Positions 8,065 to 17,378 of a stretch of 64,000 nt of DNA are shown here, in pieces (position 1 is the first letter of the stretch; each line of letters begins with the position of its first letter). The position numbers were made by a program, and so were the translations under genes. A model generated the notes under the pieces. It saw only the letters and a program-made list of their open reading frames with translations. It made no database searches and was not told the DNA's origin. Origin of the DNA: Pseudomonadota bacterium (GTDB lineage Bacteria > Myxococcota_A > Polyangia > Polyangiales > Polyangiaceae); assembly GCA_023402175.1 (NCBI GenBank), contig JAEXCN010000395.1, positions 12,191 to 76,190 of the forward strand, read 5' to 3'.

Positions 8065-8763
8065 TCATGACGCCCTCTCGCCGAGCGCCTCGCGGACGGC
8101 GCGGGCGATCGCGAGGGCGGCCGGAGTGTCCGCATGGATGCAGAGGGTATCGGCCTGCCCGCCACCGCGGAGCGCACGCGCGCGATCGGCTGCGGCCGCG
8201 GGATCGTCGAGGATCGCGCCCGGCTGACCACGAGGCACGAGCGTCCCGTCGGGACGTACGCCGCGATCGGCGAAAGCCTCGCGGAGGTAGGGATGCCCCG
8301 CGTTCTTGGCCTCGACCTCGAGCGCACCTCCCGCGAGCCCGACGATCGGCACGAGGCCGAGCGCGCGCCCGATCCCGCGCACGCACGCGCGCGCCACCGC
8401 GGGGTCCGCATGCGCTGCGTGGTAGAGCGCGCCGTGAGGTTTGGCCGAGGTCACCTCGGTGCCCTGCTTTTCGGCGACGGCGCGGAGCGAAGCACACTGC
8501 CGCTCGATCTGCCCCTCGAGCACGTCGGCCGCGACGGTCAGAGGTCGCCGCCCGAACCCTTCCCGATCCTCGTACGACGGATGAGCTCCGATCGCCGTGC
8601 CGCTCCGCGTGCACGCGCCGACGACGCGGCTCATCGAGGTCTCGTCGCCCGCATGCCCTCCACACGCGATGTGGACGACGTCCGCGAGCGCATAAAGCTC
8701 TTCGGGCTCGTCGTCGTGTTCTCCGCCGTCGAGGTTGAGGAGGACGTTTGCGCGCGTGCTCAC
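8065..8763 (-). CDS. pxpA: 5-oxoprolinase subunit A (LamB/YcsF family)
   Basis: The 232-residue protein matches the PxpA/YcsF family: VLLNLDGGE at the N-terminus (family consensus DLNxDLGE), ACGGHAGD (20s-30s), GAHPSYEDREGFGRR, KPHGALYH near residue 108 and CIHADTP near the C-terminus. PxpA supplies the part that acts on phosphorylated 5-oxoproline together with PxpB/PxpC encoded just downstream. The first strand reads NLDGGE rather than NADLGE, a small departure from the usual signature. Confidence 0.9.
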   Translation of the reverse strand: MSTRANVLLNLDGGEHDDEPEELYALADVVHIACGGHAGDETSMSRVVGACTRSGTAIGAHPSYEDREGFGRRPLTVAADVLEGQIERQCASLRAVAEKQGTEVTSAKPHGALYHAAHADPAVARACVRGIGRALGLVPIVGLAGGALEVEAKNAGHPYLREAFADRGVRPDGTLVPRGQPGAILDDPAAAADRARALRGGGQADTLCIHADTPAALAIARAVREALGERAS

Positions 8764-8904
8764 GCCCCGAATCTACATGAACGTCGATTCGAGGAGGCGC
8801 GAGTGGATGACGCGCCTCGGCTTCGCGCGAGAGCTGCGGTGTCGCAGAACGCGGCGGTGGTCGAGCCCTTGCATCCTACGTCGAGCCTCCTTACGGTCCG
8901 GGCC

Positions 8905-9519
8905 ATGAACGCAGCTGCCTCCGTGCTCCGCAGCCTCAAGCTCGTCGCCCTCTTGGCCTTCGCCCTTCTGCTCTTGCCGTCGTGCGCCAAGTACGACGTC
9001 CTGATCGAGAAGGACCAGATCGCCCAGGAGAAGTGGTCCAACGTCGAGGCGCAGCTGCAGCGCCGCTCAGAGCTGATCCCGAATCTCGTCAGCACCGTGA
9101 AGGCATCGGCAAACTACGAGAAGGAGACGCTCGAGAAGATCACGGAGGCGCGCGCCGCGGCGACGAGCATCAAGCTCTCGGCCGAGGACCTCACCGATCC
9201 CGCGAAGGTGAAGGCGTTCCAGGAAGCGCAGGACAAGATCAGCTCGTCGGCGATCTCGCGCCTCCTCGTCGCCAACGAGAACTATCCGAAGCTCCAGGCG
9301 AGCGGGCAGTTCACCGACCTGATGAAGCAGCTCGAAGGCACGGAGAACCGGATCCTGCGGTCGCGCGAGGAGTACAACGCGTCCGTGCGGGACTACAACG
9401 CGGAGCTCCTCAAGGTCCACGGCACGGTCGTGAACAAGGCGACGGGCCACCCGTTCAAGCCGCGCGTGTTCTTCACCGCGACCGCCGACTCGCAGGTCGC
9501 GCCGAAGGTCTCGTTCTGA
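8905..9519 (+). CDS. lemA: LemA family lipoprotein
   Basis: The ATG at 8905 gives a 204-residue protein with a signal sequence ending LLPSC (lipobox) followed by YDVLIEKDQIAQEKWSNVE, RRSELIPNLVSTVK and the helical NEYNxxVRDYN-like segment (EEYNASVRDYNAELL), all typical of LemA. LemA proteins are membrane-anchored helical bundles of poorly defined function that are often found with envelope stress genes. In this family an uncleaved N-terminal helix with outward topology is common, but the lipobox here argues for lipid anchoring. It is divergent from pxpA. Confidence 0.92.
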   Translation: MNAAASVLRSLKLVALLAFALLLLPSCAKYDVLIEKDQIAQEKWSNVEAQLQRRSELIPNLVSTVKASANYEKETLEKITEARAAATSIKLSAEDLTDPAKVKAFQEAQDKISSSAISRLLVANENYPKLQASGQFTDLMKQLEGTENRILRSREEYNASVRDYNAELLKVHGTVVNKATGHPFKPRVFFTATADSQVAPKVSF

Positions 9520-9624
9520 GCTTCGCGCGCAGCTGACAGCGGGGCGCCAAGCCTCAGTCCTCCGGAACCATCCGAAGCGGCCTATTTACCCCTCGCTCGG
9601 GGCGTCTGTTACGTTTGCGCGTGG

Positions 9625-11304
9625 ATGACGCGCGTTCGGAGCTTCTGGGCTTGGGGCTACGAGGACAAGTTCCCGAATGACGATGCGCGCACGTCGCTCG
9701 CCGCTCGGGTCGGAGCCGTCTTCGGTCGCGCGCCGGATCTCCGTCCGCTTCCTTCGCTCGATGCGCTGAAGCTCCCCGAGCCTCGCTACGCGCCTCCGGT
9801 CGAGCTCCGCAGCTTCGGCACGACCGACGTCCGCGAGCGCGCGACGCACACGTACGGTCGCGGGTATCGCGATCTCGTTCGTGGATTCGCTGGCGACTTC
9901 GCCGCCGCTCCCGACTGGGTCTTCTTCCCGACGGAAGAAGCGCAGCTCGTCGCGCTCTTCCGGTTCTGCGAGGCGGAGGCGATCGCGCTCGTCCCGTACG
10001 GCGGCGGCACGAACGTCGTCGGCGGTGTCGAGCACTCCCCTCGAGGTCGGTACCGCGGGACGGCGTGCGTCGATCTCTCGCGGATGGACAAGGTGCTCGA
10101 CATCGACACCGCATCCCGCGCCGCGCGCATCCAGGCGGGCGCGAGCGGACCGCGCATCTCGCAGCAGCTCTCGCCGCAGGGCCTCTCGCTGCGGCACTAC
10201 CCGCAGAGCTTCGAGCTCTCGACGCTGGGCGGCTGGATCGCGACGCGCGCAGGAGGCCACTTCGCGACGCTCTACACGCACATCGACGATTTCGTGCAGG
10301 CGCTGCGCGTCCTCACGCCCGCGGGGGTGATCGAGACGCGTCGCGTCCCTTCGTCGGGCGCCGGCCCCGCGCCGGAGCGGCTCTTCCTCGGTTCCGAGGG
10401 CGCATTCGGGATCATCACCGAGGCATGGATGCGCGTGCAGCCGCGTCCGCGCTGGCGTTCCTCCGCGAGCGTTCGGTTCGAGCGATTCGCCGATGGTGTC
10501 ATCGCCTCACGTGCGCTCGCTCAATCCGGGCTCTACCCCGCGAACTGCCGCCTGCTCGACGAGAAGGAAGCGATGCTCCATCGCGTCGCCATGGACGGAA
10601 AGGCGGTCCTCCTCCTCGCGTTCGAGTCCGCCGATCACCCGGTGGAACCGTGGATGGAACGCGCGCTGTCGATCGCGACCGATCTCGGCGGTCACTGCGA
10701 CGAGGAGCCGAAGTACTCGACCGACGTCGTCTACTCGATGCGTCCACACGCGCTCTCATCTCAACCGCCGCCGTCCGTGCCGCCTGCGAGCGAGCTCCCG
10801 GACATCGGGCACGATGCGCTCGACGCATCGACGTGGAAGCGCTCCTTCTTCGATGCGCCATACCTCCAGAGCGCGCTCGTCAGCCTCGGCGTCGTCTGCG
10901 ACACCTTCGAGACGGCGTGCACGTGGGAACGTTTCCCCGAGCTCCACGCCGCGGTGACGCGCGCCGTGGAGGGCGCGATGAAGGACGCCTGCGGTGGCGG
11001 CATCCTCACGTGTCGCTTCACGCACGTGTATCCGGACGGTCCGGCGCCTTATTACACATTCCTCGCGCCCGGCCGTGCAGGCGCGGAGATCGAGCAGTGG
11101 ACCGCGATCAAGAACGCGGCGACGGACACGATCCTCGCGCACGGCGGGACGGTCACGCATCATCACGCCGTCGGCCGCGTCCATCGCTCTTGGTACGAGA
11201 AGGAGCGGCCTCCGCTCTTCGAGAGCACCCTCCTCGCGACGAAGGAGCGGCTCGATCCCGACGGCATCCTGAACCCGGGCTGCCTCCTCCCGCTGCGTGG
11301 CTGA
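9625..11304 (+). CDS. FAD-binding oxidase, alkylglycerone-phosphate synthase-like
   Basis: The 559-residue protein belongs to the FAD-linked oxidase (PCMH) superfamily: VPYGGGTNVVGGV (about 123-135) is the FAD pyrophosphate loop, and LGSEGAFGIITEAWMRV matches the second FAD segment. The C-terminal HGGTVTHHHAVGRVHRSW has the triple-His active-site loop of alkyl-dihydroxyacetone-phosphate synthase (AGPS), which swaps the acyl chain of acyl-DHAP for a fatty alcohol to make ether lipids; GILNPGCLLP is the usual C-terminus. D-lactate or glycolate oxidases are alternatives, but the HHH loop favours AGPS. Ether lipids are known developmental signals in myxobacteria. Confidence 0.85.
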   Translation: MTRVRSFWAWGYEDKFPNDDARTSLAARVGAVFGRAPDLRPLPSLDALKLPEPRYAPPVELRSFGTTDVRERATHTYGRGYRDLVRGFAGDFAAAPDWVFFPTEEAQLVALFRFCEAEAIALVPYGGGTNVVGGVEHSPRGRYRGTACVDLSRMDKVLDIDTASRAARIQAGASGPRISQQLSPQGLSLRHYPQSFELSTLGGWIATRAGGHFATLYTHIDDFVQALRVLTPAGVIETRRVPSSGAGPAPERLFLGSEGAFGIITEAWMRVQPRPRWRSSASVRFERFADGVIASRALAQSGLYPANCRLLDEKEAMLHRVAMDGKAVLLLAFESADHPVEPWMERALSIATDLGGHCDEEPKYSTDVVYSMRPHALSSQPPPSVPPASELPDIGHDALDASTWKRSFFDAPYLQSALVSLGVVCDTFETACTWERFPELHAAVTRAVEGAMKDACGGGILTCRFTHVYPDGPAPYYTFLAPGRAGAEIEQWTAIKNAATDTILAHGGTVTHHHAVGRVHRSWYEKERPPLFESTLLATKERLDPDGILNPGCLLPLRG

Positions 11305-11327
11305 CCGGCCAACCGGCCAAAAAGCAA

Positions 11328-11357
11328 GACGGCCGCGGGGGAGAAGCCGCGGCCGTC
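11328..11357 (-). terminator. Intrinsic terminator between convergent genes
   Basis: An 11-bp perfect stem (GACGGCCGCGG / CCGCGGCCGTC) surrounds an 8-nt loop. Read on the minus strand it is followed by TTGCTTTTTGG, a short U-rich stretch, so it best serves the beta-propeller lipoprotein gene ending at 11409, though it sits between two convergent genes and may stop both. Confidence 0.75.
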
Positions 11358-11408
11358 TCGCTGAAGCAAAAGGAAGGAGAGAGCGGAGAGAGGAGAGAGC
11401 GAAGAGAG

Positions 11409-13922
11409 TCAGTAACAGACGGGGCCGTAGCCCTCGTTCACCTGCGGGGGCGGGAGCGCGAGCTCGGTGCCGGTAGCGGCGAAGTCGTTCGAGTCCTTCA
11501 CGACGACGCCGCCATACGAGACGCTGTAGACGAAGTTCTCGAGGAAGACGCCGCGGCGGACGGACGGGCGGTAGTAGCCGCCGCAATACCCATTCGGGTT
11601 CGACTGCACGAGCGAGGTGTGGTCGATGCTTCCGACCTTGCTGAAGCCGGTTCCGAGGTCGACCTTGAAGAGCTCGAGGGTGCTCTTCATCCCGTCCGGA
11701 CCAGCGTTGTACGAGTAGTACGGGAACGCGAGGAGGTTCTTCTCGGCGAAGTACGTGAACGCCTTGTGATCGTACTCGGCCTCGCTCGAGCCGTACTCCT
11801 GACCGGTGTACGTGAACTTGTGCATCACGATCGGGTTCGCGCCGTTGGTGACGTCGAAAATCTGGAGCTGCAGCCCCTGCTGGCGGCCGCCGCCGTCGGC
11901 ATTGCGTCCGATCGTGAGGATGTGATTCGCGTCGAGCGGGTGCATGTACTCGCTGAAGCCGGGGATCTTGAGCGCCGCGAGCAGCGTCGGCTGCGCCGGC
12001 GACGTGAGGTCGACGACGAAGAGCGGGTCCACCTGACGGAAGGTGACGACGTAGCCGCGGTGCTCGACGAAGCGGACGCTGAAGATCTGCTCGTTCGGCG
12101 CGAGGTCACCGACGTCACCGATCTGATCGAGCCACGGCCCGTTCGGCGAGAGGGCGAACACGTGGTTCACGGTCGCCGGACGCAAGGGCGCCGGGCTCCC
12201 GTTCTGAGACGTCGAGAAGTCAGCCGAGACGTACTTTCCGTCCGTCGTGACGTACTGCCGGTTCTCGGTCGTCGCGATGCGGAGGACGTCGTCCTTCTCG
12301 TCGAGCGAGAACTGGTTCTTCACGCTGCCCACGACCGTCCCGGATGCGACGTAGTTGGGGAACTTCGCGTCCGTCTTGAACTCGAACTTGTGCACGTGCG
12401 TGCGGTTCGACGCGTACGCGACGACGTTCCCCGCCTGCGCGGTCCCGTTCAGAGGACGAACGCTGGCCGGCTTGGTGCCCGGCGTAGGCTCCGGAGGCGG
12501 AGCTGCATTGGTCGGAGGGGGAGGCGAGGCCGTGCCTGCATTGGCGCTGCCGCCGCCGCTGCTCGAGACCGGCACGTCACCTTGATCGTTCCACATGAAC
12601 GGTGGCTCGACCCACGCATGCGCCGCGAGGTACAGCGTGTCCGCGTTGCCGTAGACGGTGTCGGCGCGGCCGAGGATGGCGGTCTGCTTCGGCGTCGCTG
12701 CCGGATCGGCGAGGTCGAGCGACGCGACCTCGGTGAGGCCGCTCTCGGTCGATCCTGCGCTCGGGACGTAGAAGTCCTCGCACGCGACCGTGTCCGCGCT
12801 CACTGCGCTGCCGTTCTTGACGAACGTGTACGGGAGCCAGTCCGTGAGCTCGCTGGCGTTGATGCTCGCGAGGTTTTCCGAGCGGAGCTTCTCGAGCGCG
12901 GCGATCATCGCCGTGCCCGTCTGCGGGTAGGGGTTCTCGCTCGTCGTGGTCGTCGTGTTGGGAGCGTCCGGCGCGCCCGTCGTCGGCGTCGTCTTGGACG
13001 CATAGAGCTCGCCGACGCTGTACTTGAGCTGCGGGCCGTACTGGTTGCCTTGGAGCACCGTCCGGACCTGCGAGCCGACGCGACGCGAGTCGAGGTAGCT
13101 GCCTTCGAAGTACACCTCGCGCGTGACGGTCGGCGTCGTGCCGTCGAGCGTCATCACCGTCACCTTCGTGAGGGGGATGTAGAGGCCGCTGCCGTTCGGA
13201 GGCGGGGCGATGTCCGCATCCACCGGGGCCGGCTTCGCGCCGCCCGTCGCATAGCCGTAGCCATAGCCGAAGTCGGTGTACTGCTTCTTCGGCGTGACGC
13301 CGGCAGCGGTGAAGACCGACGCGCCGTTCACCTGCGAGTAGACGACGACCTTGCCGTCGGCGACGAACATCTCCGTCGGAGTGCCTTCGATGTCGATCGT
13401 CGACATCTCCTTCAGGTCGTTCGCGGGCCACGCGTTCAGCACCTTGAACGCGCGTCCGTGGAGGACGTAGAGGTTCTTGCCGTCGTTCTTGACGATGTCG
13501 GCCTCGTCGACGCCCTTCACCTGGGTGTTCGTCTCGGAGTAGCTCGACGCGCTGTCGCTGCCGCCGTTCTCGACGGGGTCGCCGCCCACAGGCGCGGCCT
13601 GCGGCGGGGCCGAGTCGTCCGCGCTCGCGCGCTCACCAAACGCGGCGCCGGGACCACCGTAATAGCCGCCGAACGCGCACTCCGTGTCGCCGTACTTCGC
13701 CGTGCAGGCCTGGATTTGCTTGATCTGGAGGTCGATGCCCTTGTTGAGCTTGTAAGCGGCGTCGGCTCTCAGGTCGCCAAGGAGGTCGCCGCACCCCTTC
13801 GCCCGATGCAGGCTCGCGCGCGTGGTGCCGATCGCGGGGCCGCTCCCTCCCGAGGAGCCACAGCCCACCGTGGCGGCGGAAGCAAGCGCGGCAAGGACGA
13901 CGAAAGCGGTCTTCGTGTGCAT
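11409..13922 (-). CDS. Secreted beta-propeller lipoprotein (PF09826-like)
   Basis: The 837-residue protein starts with a signal sequence ending TVGC (Cys21 lipobox). TNTQVKGVDEADIVKNDGKN near residue 130 is the hallmark of the 'secreted C-terminal beta-propeller' family; repeated strands follow (LYVLHGRAFKVLNAW, TVYGNADTLYLAAHAW, QIFSVRFVEHRGYVVTFRQVDPLFVVDL), consistent with a propeller formed by residues 130-830. A Pro/Gly/Ser-rich insertion (about 445-490) interrupts the propeller. No catalytic residues are evident; such proteins are thought to act in surface binding or adhesion. The gene stands alone, with a terminator 52 bp beyond its stop. Confidence 0.85.
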   Translation of the reverse strand: MHTKTAFVVLAALASAATVGCGSSGGSGPAIGTTRASLHRAKGCGDLLGDLRADAAYKLNKGIDLQIKQIQACTAKYGDTECAFGGYYGGPGAAFGERASADDSAPPQAAPVGGDPVENGGSDSASSYSETNTQVKGVDEADIVKNDGKNLYVLHGRAFKVLNAWPANDLKEMSTIDIEGTPTEMFVADGKVVVYSQVNGASVFTAAGVTPKKQYTDFGYGYGYATGGAKPAPVDADIAPPPNGSGLYIPLTKVTVMTLDGTTPTVTREVYFEGSYLDSRRVGSQVRTVLQGNQYGPQLKYSVGELYASKTTPTTGAPDAPNTTTTTSENPYPQTGTAMIAALEKLRSENLASINASELTDWLPYTFVKNGSAVSADTVACEDFYVPSAGSTESGLTEVASLDLADPAATPKQTAILGRADTVYGNADTLYLAAHAWVEPPFMWNDQGDVPVSSSGGGSANAGTASPPPPTNAAPPPEPTPGTKPASVRPLNGTAQAGNVVAYASNRTHVHKFEFKTDAKFPNYVASGTVVGSVKNQFSLDEKDDVLRIATTENRQYVTTDGKYVSADFSTSQNGSPAPLRPATVNHVFALSPNGPWLDQIGDVGDLAPNEQIFSVRFVEHRGYVVTFRQVDPLFVVDLTSPAQPTLLAALKIPGFSEYMHPLDANHILTIGRNADGGGRQQGLQLQIFDVTNGANPIVMHKFTYTGQEYGSSEAEYDHKAFTYFAEKNLLAFPYYSYNAGPDGMKSTLELFKVDLGTGFSKVGSIDHTSLVQSNPNGYCGGYYRPSVRRGVFLENFVYSVSYGGVVVKDSNDFAATGTELALPPPQVNEGYGPVCY

Positions 13923-14152
13923 GCGATGGTCTCCGGGGCAAATGGCTCAGCAAGGCACGGACCATGTGTCGGTCGGCGTGCAAGTGATTGAAATGACATA
14001 ATCTATTCCGGTGCTAAGGAACCCCCGCTCGGACAGCGCAGTCAGGCTGTGCCGGTGAGTGGCACACCGCGATCGTCATGCGGCCGGCCGAAGGAGGAGG
14101 AGGGCGCCCGCGCGGGCGTTGGTCCCGTGTGTCCCGTGCTAAAGACCGCGTC

Positions 14153-15082
14153 GTGCGGCCGACTCCGGAACAGCTCGCTTCTCTCACGCGCCTCGAGCGC
14201 GCTTCGTTCGAAATCGCCGATTTCCTGGCGCGCCCGGAGCTCTCCGTGCTGTCGAAGGCGTGGAACAGCGCCTTCATGGGCGGTCTGATCTACAGCTGCG
14301 GAGGCCGGCGCTTCAACATCCGCGGCCTCGAGCACCTCGCTCCGTTCGGCAAGAAGGACAGCGTCCTCCTCGTCGCGAATCACCGCTCGTTCTTCGACTT
14401 CTTCAGCATCAGCGCGATCCTCTACTGGCGCACGCAGCTGACGAAGCGGATCTTCTTTCCTGTTCGACAGAACTTCTTCTACGACAACCCGGTCGGTCCG
14501 CTCGTCAACGGGATCATGAGCGGCATGCGGATGTTCCCGCCGGTGATGCGCGACAAGGAGAAGCGCGCCTTCAACAACTACGTCGTCGCGCGCTGCATCG
14601 ACGAGCTCAACCGCGATGACATCGGGACGGTGCTCGGGATCCATCCCGAAGGCACCCGCAACAAGGGCTCGGACCCGTACTCGTTCCTCCCGGCACAGCC
14701 CGGCGTCGGCCGCATCGCGCTCGGCGCCACGCGGGCGTACGTCATCCCCGTGTTCGCGCTCGGTATGGGCCAGAGCATCTTCGGCGAGATGAAGGTCAAC
14801 GCGCTGGCGCCGAACGATCACCCGGTCGACATGTACTTCGGAGCGCCGATCGATTTCACCGATCTCCGTCCGAAGGCGAACATGGTCACGACACAGAAGC
14901 GCGCGGCAGATCGATGCCTCGACGGCATCAAGGCGCTCGCCGAGCGTCAGCGGCGCGATGCTGCCATCCGCGCCGGTCGCGATCCCGATGCCGACGTCCC
15001 CGTCTCCGAGCGTCCGGTCGCGCGCCCCGGCACGCCTCCGAACACATCGGAACGCTCTGCTCAATCGTCGGCGGATGCCTGA
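14153..15082 (+). CDS. 1-acylglycerol-3-phosphate acyltransferase-like (PlsC)
   Basis: NHRSFFDF is the NHx4D acyltransferase motif and GIHPEGTRNKG is the EGTR substrate-binding motif of the PlsC/LPLAT family, which acylates lysophosphatidic acid or similar lipids at the inner membrane. I prefer the GTG at 14153 (309 residues, starting VRPTPEQLASL), because the open frame upstream to 14078 is low-complexity Arg/Gly-rich sequence. The C-terminal 50 residues are a hydrophilic Arg/Pro/Ser tail. Its stop overlaps the start of the symporter gene by 8 bp, indicating an operon. It might act together with the nearby AGPS-like enzyme in ether-lipid synthesis (inference). Confidence 0.85.
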   Translation: MRPTPEQLASLTRLERASFEIADFLARPELSVLSKAWNSAFMGGLIYSCGGRRFNIRGLEHLAPFGKKDSVLLVANHRSFFDFFSISAILYWRTQLTKRIFFPVRQNFFYDNPVGPLVNGIMSGMRMFPPVMRDKEKRAFNNYVVARCIDELNRDDIGTVLGIHPEGTRNKGSDPYSFLPAQPGVGRIALGATRAYVIPVFALGMGQSIFGEMKVNALAPNDHPVDMYFGAPIDFTDLRPKANMVTTQKRAADRCLDGIKALAERQRRDAAIRAGRDPDADVPVSERPVARPGTPPNTSERSAQSSADA

Positions 15083-16445
15083 ACGCGAGGCCGAAGCGCC
15101 CGCGAGCTCGGGCGCTTTGCGACCCAGCGGCGCGGCGAGGAAGAAGCGGTCAGCGCTCTCCGGGACGCCGCTCGTCTTCATCGCGCTCCTGCTCGGGATC
15201 GTTGCCGGAGGGCTGCTGCCGCAAGCCGATCACCCGATTGCGTTCCAGGTCTTTCAGTTCCTCTCGAAGAGCTTCATCACGCTCATCAAGGGGATCATCA
15301 TCCCGATCCTCGTCGCCACGATCATCACGGGCATCGCGCAGACCGGTGATCTGAAGAGCGTCGGACGCATGGGCGCGAAGGCGCTCCTCTACTTCGAGGT
15401 CGTGACGACGATCGCGCTGTTCCTCGGCCTCGGCATCGCGAACGTCCTCAAGCCCGGCGCCGGGCTCCCGCTCACGTACGAGGCGCACACCGAGCTCGCC
15501 AAGCCGATGTCCGGATGGGACATCGCGCTCCACTCGCTGCCGTCGAACCTCGTGAAGCACGCCACCGAGGGCGACATCCTTCCGGTCGTCGTCTTCGCGG
15601 CGCTCTTCGGCATCGCCCTCGTCCGCGTTCCCAAGAAGCAAGGCGAGCCCGTGCTCCGCTTCTTCGAAGGCGTGGCGCAGGTGATGTTCAAGTACACCGA
15701 GATGATCATGAAGCTCACGCCCCTCGGCGTGTTCGGCGCGATGGCTTACAACGTGAGCCACATGGCGTCGGGAACACCGGGCGGGCCGCAGGGCTGGCCG
15801 GCGGTGTTCCTCCTCGTGAAGCACTACTCGGTGCTGGTCGCGAGCCTCTATCTCGCGCTGCTCGTCCTCGTCGTCTTCGTGTTCATCCCGGTGATGCTCG
15901 GCTTCCGCATCCCGGTCCGCGAGTTCTTCCGCCACATTCGCGAGCCGGCGACGATCGCGTTCTCGACGGCGTCGAGCGAGGCCGCGCTGCCACGTCTGCT
16001 CGAGCAGATGGAGAAGCTCGGCGTCCCGCGTCGCGTGGCGAGCTTCGTCATCCCGACCGGCTACTCGTTCAATCTCGACGGCTCGACGCTGTATCTCGTG
16101 CTCGCGTCGATGACGATCGCGCAGGCGGCGAAGATCGACATGCCATTCTCGACGCAGCTCGCGATGGTCTTCACGTTCATGCTGACGTCGAAGGGCGTCG
16201 CGGGCGTACCGCGAGCGACGCTCGTCATCATCGCGGGCACGTGCGCGACCTTCGGGCTGCCCGGCGAGGCAGGCGTCGCGATGATCCTCGCGGTCGACGA
16301 GGTGATGGACATGGCGCGCAGCGCGCTGAACCTCACCGGCAACGGGCTTGCGGCATGTGTCGTCGCGCGCTGGGAAGGCGTCTTCGGCGAGAAGGCGCCC
16401 GCGAGCAGCGATCCGGTTTCGACGGCGGCAGAAGAAGCAGCGTGA
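15075..16445 (+). CDS. Dicarboxylate/amino acid:cation symporter (DAACS family)
   Basis: The ATG at 15075 overlaps the acyltransferase stop (ATGCCTGA) and gives 456 residues with about eight membrane segments and two re-entrant loops. Family signatures are clear: STASSEAALPRLLEQMEKLG (serine-rich hairpin 1), PTGYSFNLDGSTLY (helix 7), TSKGVAGVPRATLVI (hairpin 2) and DEVMDMARSALNLTGNGLAA (helix 8). It takes up glutamate, aspartate or C4-dicarboxylates with Na+ or H+. A charged 40-residue N-terminal extension precedes the first membrane helix. A start upstream at 14958 is possible but lies wholly inside the preceding gene. Confidence 0.92.
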   Translation: MPEREAEAPASSGALRPSGAARKKRSALSGTPLVFIALLLGIVAGGLLPQADHPIAFQVFQFLSKSFITLIKGIIIPILVATIITGIAQTGDLKSVGRMGAKALLYFEVVTTIALFLGLGIANVLKPGAGLPLTYEAHTELAKPMSGWDIALHSLPSNLVKHATEGDILPVVVFAALFGIALVRVPKKQGEPVLRFFEGVAQVMFKYTEMIMKLTPLGVFGAMAYNVSHMASGTPGGPQGWPAVFLLVKHYSVLVASLYLALLVLVVFVFIPVMLGFRIPVREFFRHIREPATIAFSTASSEAALPRLLEQMEKLGVPRRVASFVIPTGYSFNLDGSTLYLVLASMTIAQAAKIDMPFSTQLAMVFTFMLTSKGVAGVPRATLVIIAGTCATFGLPGEAGVAMILAVDEVMDMARSALNLTGNGLAACVVARWEGVFGEKAPASSDPVSTAAEEAA

Positions 16446-16568
16446 TCCAGCCCGGCCCCTCACGGACGCCGGGCCGATTGGATAGACGATGATCCAGGCG
16501 CCGACGTAGGCGCACGAAGCGACACGAACGGAGCGTGCGCGCGGCCGGTGCTGCCGTAAGCTCTTGGT

Positions 16569-17324
16569 ATGTCTTCTCGTGGCGTGAAGCGGCTCTCGTC
16601 CTACAGCCTCGCGGGCGCCGTCTTCGTTGCAGCATACGCAGGTGTGTTCGCGTGCTCGTCGACGAAGACGACGTACATCGACGAGCCGGAGGAGCCGGGC
16701 GTGAAGGATGCGGGCTTCGACACGAAGCCGTCGTCCGGGTCCGGGCTCGGCCTGCTCACGTTCATGCCGGACACGTCGTATTCCGGGTTCGACGGCACCC
16801 ACACGTTCATCGTCCCGGTCGCGGTCTACGATTCGGGCGACGATCTGAAGGTCACCGCGAGCGATCCGTCCGCCGTCGAGATCACGCCGAAGCAGCTGAC
16901 GAAGCCGGATCATCCCGACGGGACGACGGACAACGGCAAGTACTTCTTCGTCACGGTGAAGAAAGCGGGGACGATCACGCTGAAGGCGACCTCGAACGGG
17001 AAGAGCGCCGAGTCGACGATCACCGTCGCGGAGTACACGGCCGAGCGCTGGGCCGCGGGCGAGACTCGATACAAGAACGGCCGCGGCACCGATCCCCCGT
17101 GCACCGACTGCCACGTGAACGGGAAGGCGATCGACCATTCGCCCGCGGCGCTCGCCACGGCGACGGACGAGAAGATCGCCATCGTGATCACGACGGGCAT
17201 CTCGACGAGCGGCTTCCCGATCAAGATCAACAACGAGCCCGGTCACAAGTGGACCGTCACCGACGAGGAGCGTGACGGCCTCATCACCTACCTCCGGAGC
17301 CTCGAGCCGCGCGGCTTCAAGTGA
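16569..17324 (+). CDS. Lipoprotein with Ig-like domain and a single c-type haem motif
   Basis: The 251-residue product has a signal sequence ending VFAC (Cys29 lipobox). Residues about 60-155 form an Ig-like (Big_2-type) beta-sandwich: KVTASDPSAVEITPKQL and KAGTITLKATSNGKSAESTITV are typical. The C-terminal part carries CTDCH (Cys178, Cys181, His182), a c-type haem attachment motif, and ends in TDEERDGLITYLRSL, the helix that closes small cytochrome c domains. No obvious distal Met is present near the expected place. A periplasm- or surface-exposed cytochrome lipoprotein is likely; its electron partner is unknown. Confidence 0.75.
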   Translation: MSSRGVKRLSSYSLAGAVFVAAYAGVFACSSTKTTYIDEPEEPGVKDAGFDTKPSSGSGLGLLTFMPDTSYSGFDGTHTFIVPVAVYDSGDDLKVTASDPSAVEITPKQLTKPDHPDGTTDNGKYFFVTVKKAGTITLKATSNGKSAESTITVAEYTAERWAAGETRYKNGRGTDPPCTDCHVNGKAIDHSPAALATATDEKIAIVITTGISTSGFPIKINNEPGHKWTVTDEERDGLITYLRSLEPRGFK

Positions 17325-17378
17325 TGCGCAAAAACTGTCGCACCCATCGTAGGACCTCCGCGACTGCTTTCGCGCGCG

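Noticed and set aside
10065..13991. Plus-strand frame of about 1300 codons
   Set aside because: It runs over the AGPS-like gene and antisense to the beta-propeller gene; it is Arg/Ala/His-rich with no motifs, an effect of high third-position GC.
15075..16445. Earlier start of the symporter gene at 14958
   Set aside because: The added 39 residues would lie wholly inside the acyltransferase gene and are Arg/Pro-rich; the overlapping ATG at 15075 is the better start.
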